DNA from: Vitis vinifera
Lineage: Eukaryota; Streptophyta; Magnoliopsida; Vitales; Vitaceae
NCBI RefSeq assembly: GCF_030704535.1
Contig: NC_081822.1
Span: 12,951,001-13,015,000, forward strand
Length of the DNA: 64,000 bases
Reading direction: 5' to 3'
Each line of letters opens with the position of its first letter. The first letter of the stretch is position 1. Made by a program: the position numbers and the translations under genes. Positions 35,679 to 46,600 of this stretch are shown in pieces. Below the pieces are notes generated by a model, which had not been told where the DNA came from, ran no database searches, and saw only the letters and a list, made by a program, of their open reading frames with translations.

Positions 35679-37658
35679 GTTTTTAAAAGGGATAACAGAT
35701 TAAAAAGGATAAAATTCTCTCAATATTGCAAAACTAACCCCCTAATTATTTAAGTCTCAAAAATGACCTAACTTGGACAAAAGTACCCCTCAGCTATCTC
35801 TTCAGTCCATTTTCCCTCCAACTCCAATTTTCCCCTGTGCAGTGTCCCTTCCTTACCCTACAAACCCATTTGTTCCATTTGTTAACCTGCAAGAAAGAAA
35901 TCACGAAGGACTTTTTCGTTCATTACAAAAGAACAAAAATACAACACAACACAAGGAAAAAACATAAAGTAAGTTTCACTGTTTCTTTCTTTTATTTCAG
36001 TTTTTCGAACTATACATATGAACCTTCATCCATGAAATGAGAAGAAACCCTAAGTGTCTTATTTTGGTTTTTTATGTATCAACATTGAGTCATCCTTCAA
36101 TTCTTTATCAATCTCAGAAGACATATGATATTCGGAATAAGAATTGTAAATTGATTTCTGACTATGATTATCAATTCTCTTTTCAACTGTGATGCACAAC
36201 GGAACAGACAACTTACCATTTGTACAATTTAAACCAATAAAGAAGTTCACATCCCCATCATCAGTTAGTTGTGTAGGACTTGTGCGTATGTTGGCATTGA
36301 ATACATACTTCATTGAAAGAAAACAATTCGTTAGGTCTAGCTTCAGAATATGATGGACAACCCCTAATAACTCTTTATATGATATAGTTTTCGGGACCTC
36401 AATGTCTTTACCTTTACTTCCTTCGAAATAGAAAACATTTTCATCTCGTAGCAATTCTCATTCATATAAAAGCATTATTCCTACTTTATCAACCACTGAA
36501 ATAACAAAATAATTCAATTATTGACATCAACATACAATATTAGAATATTTTTTAGTTACATCATAGCATTACCATCAATAAGTAGGTATCAATTTTTAAA
36601 AACTCATTCATTATTAAATACATATTATTTCATTACACATATTTATTTTTTTAATAAACAACAAATAAATAATATTATTAATCATCTTTACTACCTCAAA
36701 TAATACCAATAATGCTATAGAAATAAAATTTATATAGTTATTAAATAAATTTAAATATTGTAACTCTCAACTATTTTAAACAATAAAAATATATTTATTT
36801 ACTAAAAGATTAGTTATGTTGTAATTCATTTAATTTCAAGAGTAATTTGCAAATGATTCAACTCAAATTGAGTATAATTAAATAAAATAACAATAATATA
36901 ATGTTACTATAAAATAACTATATATAATCTTAACTTATGTCAAGTTCAACTTAATATCCGTAAGGTTTTGGTATATAACTAAAAGAGATAATTTTATATA
37001 TTATATCAAAACCCTATTAACACGTATAATTACATCTATATAAAGAACAAATAAACAAACAATACCAAAACCATCATAAAATTCCATAAGTTTTATTTCT
37101 TACCATCATTTGATTTTTCCAAATGGACAATGCTTCTCCACACTACACTTTTTAAGCTGATTGTTTCCTTCTTTTAACCCATTTTTTTCATGGTTGTAAA
37201 TGATATTAAAAAAATTATAACAATTTCAAATTTATTTAAATATTTACTACATCTCATTAAATGTTTAAAAATATTCAATAAATAAAACATGAAAAAAAAA
37301 ATGGAAATAAAATAAAATAAACGTATACTGTTTATTCAGTCATAACTTTAAGCGTTTTAAGTTGAAGAAATTTGAAGAGAAACTATGTGTGAAACTTGAA
37401 GAAATGTACTGAAAAGAGAGAAATGAGAATAACATGAGAAAATGAAAAAAAAATAAGGAGAAAGTGGAAAAAAGAATAAAAAAATGGTGAAGGAAGGGAA
37501 ATAAAATTAGAATGGGAGGGAAAAGAGAGTTGATGTAGCTAGAGGGGTATTTTTTTTGTCCAGATTAGGTCATTTTGGAGGCTATTAAAAGTGGGGGGTT
37601 AGTTTTACAATATTGAGGGATTTTTGTCCCTTGTAATTAGTTATCCCTTTTTAAAAAC
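35679..37658 (-). mobile_element. Mutator-like element with long terminal inverted repeats
   Basis: The two ends are extended inverted repeats of roughly 180-190 bases (35679 to about 35865, and about 37480 to 37658). Matching segments on the two arms include GTTTTTAAAA(A)GGGATAAC, CTCAATATTG, AAAACTAACCCCC, AAATGACCTAA, TGGACAAAA, TACCCCT and TTTTCCCTCC. Long inverted repeats of this size plus a MuDR-type protein fragment inside point to the Mutator superfamily. The expected 8-11-base target duplication was not recognisable. The element is non-autonomous: only a transposase N-terminal fragment is present and the rest is AT-rich. Confidence 0.8.
36059..36454 (-). pseudogene. Fragment resembling the N-terminal region of a MuDR-type transposase (131 aa)
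   Basis: The translation contains SYKELLGVVHHILKLD, then FLSMKYVFN, then LTDDGDVNFFIGL. This layout is typical of the N-terminal domain that precedes the MULE transposase core in plant proteins. The catalytic DDE domain and the SWIM zinc finger are missing from the whole 2-kb element. It cannot act alone. It is an internal remnant of the surrounding inverted-repeat element, not a host gene. Confidence 0.6.
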
Positions 37659-39330
37659 TGTTTCTAGTTGGAGAACAATTGTTTTAGTATTTTATAAAAA
37701 TTAGAATATTTAATAAGGTGTTTTTAAAAATAATTTTTCTATTTTGATTTTATAAAAACGTAAATTCAATTTATATAATATTAATCAAATTTAATTTAAG
37801 TCTTATAAAAATGAAAATATTTTTGTAATTAAAAATAAAGAAAAAAATAAATAGATATTAACTTAGTAATATTATAATAAAAGCATAAATAGTAATATTA
37901 TAATAAAATAATAAATTATACTTTTTATAAAATTATTTTATTATATGTTAGAAAAATATGGATACTAACATCTTCATAAAAACATAATTGATTTTTTTTT
38001 ATTAAAAATGAATAATAATAGTAATAATAATTTTAAAATAATAATTGTTAATAATATTATATTTGAAATGAATAGCAAATTAGGTTTAATTTTTTTTAAC
38101 ATATAGTTGAACCAATTTTTTCATTATATGTACACATTTAGTATTCAATTACAAACATAATATTCTGGCATGTTTTGATTTAATCTATAATTAATTGTAT
38201 TGGTTTTTGAATTCCAAATTATTCTTTAAAATTAAAAGATTCTTGAAAGAATTTAAATTATTAATTATGTTTTACTTAATTTAAAATTTATCTACTCAAG
38301 TGAGAAAATATATAGTTGTGTGTCTAAAAGAAGTAGTAAAGTCATGATTCATAATATATTGGTTTTGGTCTATTATTTTTTTTAAAGTGATTAGATATAT
38401 TTTTTGAATTCTAATTTGTTTTTAAAAAAATGTTAAAAAAGAAATAATAGAGACATTATGAACCAATTCTTATCCATGAATTTTTAGTATCAATGGGTTC
38501 ACTATTTGGGTTTTAAATTATTTTTAAATATGACTAAACTTGTTAATTAATCCAACTCATTAAGTCTTATTCAATTTAGAGTTTAGTTGTCTAGTAAAAA
38601 TAATCGAAAAAAATATTATTCTAAGTAGTAGAAAAACAATATAGTCATTTTAGACAAATTTTTGTTTATAATTTTTTTTGTATTAATTAGATCATATTTG
38701 AGTTTTAAGTTATTTTTTAAAATTACTAGTCTCGTACCATTAATTCTTATTTGATTTGGAGTTTATTTATCTAAAAAAAAATTGTAAAAATATAATATAT
38801 GTAAAGAAAAAACTAACTTAATAATTTAAAATAAATTTTAATTTATGACTTTCTATTGTTATTAAGTTTCATGATTTTGTTTTTGAGTTTCAAATTATTT
38901 TTGAAAATTAGTAAATTTTAGGTATAAAGTATAGTTTGATTTAAAATTTATTTTCTTAATTAAAAATTTCACAAGTTTCAGAAAAAGACAAATAATTTAA
39001 AAGAAAATTATATTTAAAAATTTTCAGTATCAATAATAGATTGTAGAGAGAGAAGAAAACTGATATTATTTTCATTTTTATTTTAAATTTAGTTTATGTT
39101 TTTTAATTTCTCAATGTTTTTATTTATTTATAATTTTTAAAAATTGGTGAAAACAATTTTTATTTATTCTCCAAAAAATCGTTTCCTATTTCACTTTTTT
39201 TTTTTTTTAACTGAAAAAATTGAAAATAAAGAATAACACCCAATAATGTGATGAATTTTAAAATATAGTTTTTAAAAACAGAAAATTGTTTTTTAATCAT
39301 TCCACCAAACATACTCTCATTTAGATTTTG
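37659..39330. other. Strongly AT-rich non-coding DNA
   Basis: This 1.7-kb stretch is dominated by A/T runs with no meaningful ORF. Its right end (ACCAAACATACTCTCATT near 39302-39320) has the look of a terminal sequence of a MITE, so one or more decayed elements are probably included. Confidence 0.5.
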
Positions 39331-40605
39331 CTAATTATTTAATGAAGATGGGATGGTCGTACATAGTCACCATGTCAGAAATTGTGTACCCTCGATTGAT
39401 TCGAACAATGGAATCCGTTCGCATGAAACCAAAAATTGGCATAAGATCGAAGGTTTTTCTAGGGGTCGTAAAAAGGGCGTTTAACCTGCCGTTTTTGGAA
39501 TACTCTTGAGCGCCTCCACCATATGATCGAAAAACATCTTTGTACCAGAATGACGACATCATAATGATGTATCCTTTCCCGAGGCCTTTTTGGCTGAGGG
39601 CATTTAGGTAAGAAGACTAGTCAATATTTGATACATTATTTTCTAGCACATTAAACAGTGCTATGAGCAAGTCCTCTGTTTACCGTAAAGGATGTTCAAG
39701 GACTTTCGTGGTGAGCTTCAGAAACCAGCCCAAAGTAAAGCAGCTAGGCATTCATGATACATACAATAAAGGGACACGCTTAGTAGGATGCAGTTCAAGG
39801 AGGTAGACACTGGCTTGTGAGTACCCAAGGGCAAGAATACGAAGACAGGAAAGAAAAAGAAAGCTCCAGGACCAGCAGGAACAGTTGAGATGCACGAGGT
39901 GGCCCTTCAAGAGGAGGGTGAGATGGTCCACATGGAGCAGGAGGAGACACATCAAGAGAATAATTGTGTAGTGATTACTGGAACTTCCATTTATAACTCT
40001 TGGAATACATTTGTGAGGTTGTCAATTATTGAGAATAATTTACATCCTTGAAAAAGAGCATTCATTCATTTCTTCAAAGTACTTTACCCAGCTGGCATAA
40101 CCCATTTAGGGCATCTTAACACCAGCTATTCCTTGTATTGTTCTTCATTTTAAGCTAGTGGTTATAATCTTGAGAGAATTCATTACTGTACTTTGAGGGA
40201 GAGTGAATTGGCTAAGAGAGAGAACTCTTTGAAGCTTTTGAAAGTCCATTAGAACCACAAATCAAATTGTACGGAGGTTAAATTGGCTAAGAGGGAGGAG
40301 AACTCTCAAAAATGTGCAGAAATTACACGGCCGTGAAGTTGGGTATAACATTCTCTCATCCATGCTATGATACATGTGTAAAGTAGCACAAGATAACATC
40401 AGCATCAGCATCCTCTGGCTCATACAAATAGAACTACTGCGGCCAAATCAACATGTGTGGTTTCCAAAAAGGAGGTTAATAAACATACTCACCAAAAGAA
40501 TGGGGAGATCAAAATTTTCAGGAGTCCCTGATGATCTGGTTTGGGGACCACCCTCAGGATTTTCCCCCAGTAACCGAAGCAGCTGATGAAGTTCACAAGC
40601 CTTCC
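39331..40605. other. Unidentified moderate-GC segment and 3' flank of the RH29 gene
   Basis: After the AT-rich block, base composition changes abruptly at about 39340. A 75-codon minus-strand frame (39335-39562) reads SFWYKDVFRSYGGG and further plausible protein text, but I do not recognise it. Around 39700-39960 another piece has Glu-rich coding-like character on the plus strand. Both could be debris of a retroelement or of transferred organelle DNA. The part nearest 40605 is probably RH29 3' UTR. Confidence 0.35.
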
Positions 40606-43600
40606 TTACTTTGATTTTCCTCTTTTTCCATTTTTACCAAACTTTTTATTACCCTTCATTGGTTTGCTCTTCATGTGGGAAATTCTATTTGCCTTTTTCT
40701 GCCTGTCCTTCCGAACCTGCTCAGAGTCCTTGATTTCTGAGCGCACATGAGCATTGGGCATGGACCGGTGGTTCTTTCTTCCTCTCAACTTCCAGTTACC
40801 TCCATGCAATTGGTGATTTCCTGCAGGCAGGAGCAAGCTCAAGAATAAATTATGGATGCAAGCTCTCATGTTTTTGACATTAAGACTATAAAACGAATTA
40901 TATTCCATTTTAAAGTAAGGCTTATTAACATAATCCATATTTAGGATGAATTTTCTACAATATAAAGTTAAGCACAAAAAGTCCAATCATAATAATTTGA
41001 ATAAGTTAGTAGACTCTGTTGAGAGAGAGAGAGAGAGAAAGGAGAAAAACCTTATTCACATTCATTGTAATCTCTACTTACAATTGAGAGATATATATAT
41101 ACAAGGCTAGGAGTCCTAACTACCATACATGTGACCTATATTAACAAGGAAAGATAGTATACTATACATACATTATATTCAACACTCCCCCTCAAGCTGG
41201 AGCATATACGTCATATGCACCAAGCTTGTTACAAATATATTTAATCCTAGGACCTCTGAGAGATTTAGTGAAGATGTCTGCTAGTTGATCATTTGAATTG
41301 ACAAAACTTGTAGCAACACATCCTGATGCGATCTTCTCTCTAATGAAATGACAGTCAACTTCAATATGCTTGGTCCTTTCATGAAAGACTGGATTGGATG
41401 CAATATGTAATGCGGCCTGGTTATCACAGATGAGTTTCATCTGTTCATCCTTTCCAAATCTCAACTCCTGAAGAAGATGTCTCAACCATATGAGTTCACA
41501 TGTTGCCAAAGCCATAGCTCGATACTCGGCTTCAGCGCTAGATCTGGCCACTACATCTTGTTTCTTACTCTTCCAAGATATTAGATTACCTCCAATAAAA
41601 ACACAGTACCCTGAAGTGGAACGTCTATCTGTGGGTGAGCCAGCCCAATCTGCATCTGTGTAACCAACAACTTGAGTATGACCTCTGTTCTCGTACAATA
41701 CACCTTGGCCTGGTGTACTTTTGATATATCGAAGAATACGGATTACGGCATCCCAATGGCTATCACATGGTGACTGTAGGAATTGACTAACAACACTCAC
41801 AGGAAAAGAAATGTCTGGACGAGTAATGGTGAGATAGTTCAATTTACCTACGAGCCGTCGATATCTCCCGGGGTCTCCTAAAGGCTCCCCCTGTCCTGGT
41901 ACAAGTTTGACATTCGGATCCATAGGTGTGTCTACCGGTTTACAATCTAACATACCGGTTTCTTCCAGGATGTCTAAAGCATACTTCCTTTGGGAAAGGA
42001 CCACACCAGAACTGGATTGAGCTATCTCAATTCCCAAGAAATACTTGAGTTTCCCCAAGTCTTTGGTCTGAAAGTGGGTAAAAAGATGTTGCTTTAGTTT
42101 CTGAATACCATCCTGATCACTGCCTGTAATGACGATGTCGTCCACATAAACAACCAGATAAATACACTGCCCCAAGGAGTTATGATGATAAAAAACTGAA
42201 TGGTCTGCTGTACTGCGAAGCATGCCAAACTCTTGAACAACAGAACTAAAACGGCTAAACCATGCTCGAGGAGATTGTTTCAAGCCATATAGAGAGCGGC
42301 GTAACCTGCACACTAAACCAGACTCCCCCTGAGCAACAAAACCAGGAGGTTGCTCCATATAAACTTCCTCAGCAAGATCACCATGAAGGAAGGCATTTTT
42401 AATATCCAACTGATAAAGAGGCCAAGAACACATAGCAGCCATGGACAGAAGCAAGCGGACAGAAGCAATCTTGGCAACAGGAGAGAATGTGTCACCATAA
42501 TCAGAACCATAAACTTGAGTATAGCCTTTTAGCAACTAAGCGGGCCTTAAGGCGATCAACCTGACCATCAGGACCAACCTTAACTGCATAGACCCAACGA
42601 CAACCAACTGTAGATTTACCAGAGGGTAAAACAACAAGATCCCAAGTGCCATTAGAGTGCAGAGCAGCCATTTCATCCACCATTGCCTGTCGCCAGCCTG
42701 GATGGGAAAGAGCTTCATGGGTGCTCTTTGGAAGAGAAACAGAGGATATAGCAGAAACAAAAGCAGAATAGGGTGAAGATAATCGATGATAACTCAAAAA
42801 ATTGTAAATAGGATGAGGATTACGAGTAGAGCGAGTACCTTTCCGAACAGCAATGGGTAAGTCATTAGGAGAAGGCAGAGCCGGGGCAGGTGAAGCCGAA
42901 GGGATAGGAAGTGAGTCAGCAGGTGCCTCAGGAAAAGGGAGAGGAGCAACGACACGAGGGCGACGATGATAAACCTGAAGTGGTCGAGGGGGCATAGCAT
43001 CAGGTGGGGAGACAATGGGAATGGGCAAGACTTCAGAAACAGGAAGAGACTCAGAAGTGGTGGAAAAGAATGGTGAGTCCTCAAAGAAGGTGACATCAGC
43101 GGAGATAAAGTACCGATGAGTCTCAAGGGAATAACAACGATAACCCTTCTGAAGTCTGGAATATCCCAAGAAGAGGCACTTCATGGCTTTGGCGGAAAGC
43201 TTGTCCTGTCCAGGAGTGAGAATATGAACAAAGCAAGTACAACCAAAGACACGAGGAGGAAGGAAATAAAGTGGTTGGTCAGGGAAAAGAAGGGAGTGAG
43301 GAATCTGATCGTGTAAGACAGAGGAGGGCATACGATTAATCAAATAACAAGCGGTAAGAACAGCGTCCCCCCAAAAACGAAAAGGAACATGATTATGGAG
43401 GAGGAGAGTACGAGCTGTCTCAACAAGATGTCGATTCTTGCGTTCAGCTACCCCATTTTGTTGAGGAGTATGAGCACAAGAAGACTGATGAAGAATCCCA
43501 TGATGAGACATAAACGAAGTAAATTGGGCTGAAAAATATTCCCTGGCATTGTCACTGCGTAACACACGAATAGAAATATTGAACTGGGTTTGGATTTCAG

Positions 43601-46600
43601 TATAAAATTTCTGGAAAATAGAGAATAACTCAGCTCGATTTTTCATTAAGAATAACCAAGTACATCGAGAATAGTCATCAATGAAAGTGACAAAATACTG
43701 AAATCCTAAAGTAGACGCAGTCCGACAAGGACCCCAAACATCAGTGTGGACAAGCTCAAAAGGAGACTTTGCCCGATTATTCAAACGCTTTGGGAACGAG
43801 ACACGAGTATGTTTCCCAAGCTGACATGACTCACACAGAAGCGACGACAAAGTGGAAAAACGAGGAACCATCTTCTGGAACTTGGAGAGACTAGGGTGGC
43901 CCAGACGATTGTGAATGAGGAGAGGAGCATCAGTGGAAATGCAAACTGCAGGAGATGAATCTGAGGTGAGGTGATAGAGGCCTTGAGACTCACGTCCTAT
44001 GCCAATCGTCTTCCCCGTACTCCGGTCCTGCAAGGTCACAAATTTATCAGAAAAGGTAATAGAGCAATTAAGAGTACGAGTGATTTTGCTGATGGAAATA
44101 AGATTAAAAGGACATTCAGGAGTATAAAGGACAGAAGTGAGAGGTAGAGAAGGCAAAGGAAGGGCCAAACCAATACCTTTAGCCACAGTTTGAGAACCAT
44201 TAGCTAAGGTAACAGTAGGTAAATCAGAGGTAGTAGTAATAGAGGAGAAAAGATCCTTATTACCAGATAGGTGATCAGATGCTCCAGAATCTAGAATCCA
44301 GGGTCCAAGAGAAGATGTGTGGGTAAGGCAAGCAGAGGCATTACCAGGCTGGGCAACAGAGGCAATAGAAGCCTGAGATGTCTGAGATGCGGAGGAGCTC
44401 GGAGGCTGAGGCAGCGGAGAATCAGAGGACTGGGCCATATGGGCAGTGCGAGGAGGTCTTCCATGTAACTGATAGCAACGATCGCGAGTGTGGCCAAGTT
44501 TATTGCAATAGGTGCAATGAGGACGTTGGCCTCTACCTCGGGTACCACTGCGTCCTCCTCGAGAGGTAGTTTGAGAAACTAACACAGAAGAATCTGAAGC
44601 GCTATCAGATGGCAAAGTCTGAGTGGACGAGATACGGAGGAGGCGAGCAAACACATCATCCAAGGACGGAACTGATGAACTACCAAGAATCTGATCACGA
44701 ATAGGCTCAAGATCCGGACGGAGGCCGATAAGAGTAAGGACCATGAAGAACTTGTCAAGCTGTATTTGTTGAGCCCCAACATCAGGAGTAAGAGGCATCA
44801 CAGTCAAGAACTGCTCCTTAAGAGAGGCAATCTGGCCAATATAAGTAGATAGATCCAAGTCCTGTTGGCTGAGATGGACAATAGCAGAAGCCACCTTATA
44901 AAGACGCTGGATATCATTCGTGTATAATCATTTGGCCTGAGTCCAAAATTTAAAACAAGTTTTATAGGCCTGAAGATGAAGAAGAATTCGGGGATCAACC
45001 GATTGCCATAATACACTACACAACTGTGCATCTATCTTCCTCCACTGTACGCGGTCGACCTCAGGGATATCTGCCTCCTGTGTAATCAAGTGATCCTCAT
45101 ATCCTTGACCCATAAACCAAAGTTCAACAGAGGCAGACCAGGAAAGATAATTTTCACTCCCAACTAATTTCTCCGAAGTAATCATAGGAGATCCAGATAT
45201 GACAGAGGAAAAAATGGAAGCTTTAGTAGCCATATCCACTTATCTGGAGAATGAAGTATGTTTGGATCGAAGAGAGCCCTAATACGGCTTCAGATTGCAG
45301 CGTGGCACCACCGAAAAAGGGAGACGGCCTCAGATCGCGGTGTGGTACCACCAGAAAGGGAGAAGAACACTTCCCAAGGCACGTGCAGGGATTGGAGTGG
45401 AGAAAAAGTGGTCGGAGCTTCGCCGGAAAGACTGTTTGGAGGGCCGACGGAGACAAAAATCCCCAAAAGAGGTACGTGCAGGGCTCGGATGGGAGAACCA
45501 GGGAGGTGGGAAGGCTGATCGGCGTCAGGCGAAGCTGGAGGAGGAGGCGCGTCGCCGGAAAAGCTCTCACGCGCCCCCACGCGCCGGCGCGTGAGATTCA
45601 ACCGCCGGCCGGAAAATTGCACGTGGCCGGCGCGTGGCTGCTCTTTTGGTGCTGGTGCCTTCACAAAAGTTGGAGATCTCCTCCAGGCGCTCCTTCTGGT
45701 ATGATCGGTGTCGGAAAAATAGGTCGCCGGAAAGTTCGCCGGAAAATTTCGCCGGAAATTTTGCCAGCGGTGAGTGGTTTCTAACGATGATCCGACTGAC
45801 CGGAAAGTATTGGGAGATGGGGAAGGTGACCGGAAAGAAACACGGTCACCGGAAGGTTTCCCGGAGTTGATGACACGGAAAACAGGAAAGAATTAGGTTT
45901 TCTTCCTTGGCTCTGATACCATGTTGAGAGAGAGAGAGAGAGAAAGGAGAAAAACCTTATTCACATTCATTGTAATCTCTACTTACAATTGAGAGATATA
46001 TATATACAAGGCTAGGAGTCCTAACTACCATACATGTGACCTATATTACCAAGGAAAGATAGTATACTATACATACATTATATTCAACAGACTCCATACA
46101 ATTGGGTGACTGAGACTACCAATCAAAGCAAAAAGTAAAAAATAAAATGAAAAGCAATATAAGAAGAGTGCACATTAAATTTGTACTAGGTAGGAAATTA
46201 ACTATCACATGTGCTCGAAACACTCATAAAATGTATATGATAAAAAATATTATAGCTGCATGTTAAAGGAGTCCCAATATGACAAGGAACGACATTTTAA
46301 CAGCAATTAATAATTATCTAATGAAGTTAATGAAAAAACGAAAAGATGGGTGATTCATCCAAAATCAAGACAAAGATTAAGAAATAGCAGCAACTAGGAG
46401 CTTCCAATCTCAGTGCATTACCTGCTGAACTTGTGGCTTCAGCATTTCCTTCATTACTTGTTCCTTTTAGAGATATCTTATTGTGTGATCGTTCTTTCCA
46501 CTTCTTGTATATCCCTGTTTTGGTGGCTTTTACTTTTGAGCCACTTTCGGTCTTTATCTATGCACCAGTAAAAAATAACGAGTAAATAGTCCTGAACCTC

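Larger units (their letters stand above)
41017..46089 (-). mobile_element. Young, nearly complete Copia LTR retrotransposon inside the last RH29 intron
   Basis: The element is 5,073 bases. It is bounded by identical-length LTRs beginning TGTTGA and ending TCAACA, and flanked by the direct repeat GACTC (41012-41016 and 46090-46094). Read on the minus strand it has a 5' LTR, a primer-binding site for initiator Met-tRNA, a GC-rich leader, gag-pol in Copia order (Gag, protease, integrase, reverse transcriptase, RNase H), a polypurine tract and a 3' LTR. The two LTRs differ at one visible base out of 168, so insertion is recent. It lies in the same orientation as RH29. Its coding frame carries two lesions (see the gag-pol entry), so this copy would need help to move. 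Confidence 0.97.

Noticed and set aside
45251..45784. 177-codon plus-strand ORF in the Copia leader
   Set aside because: It runs antisense in a GC-rich, repeat-built leader where stop codons are rare by composition; it has no protein motif.
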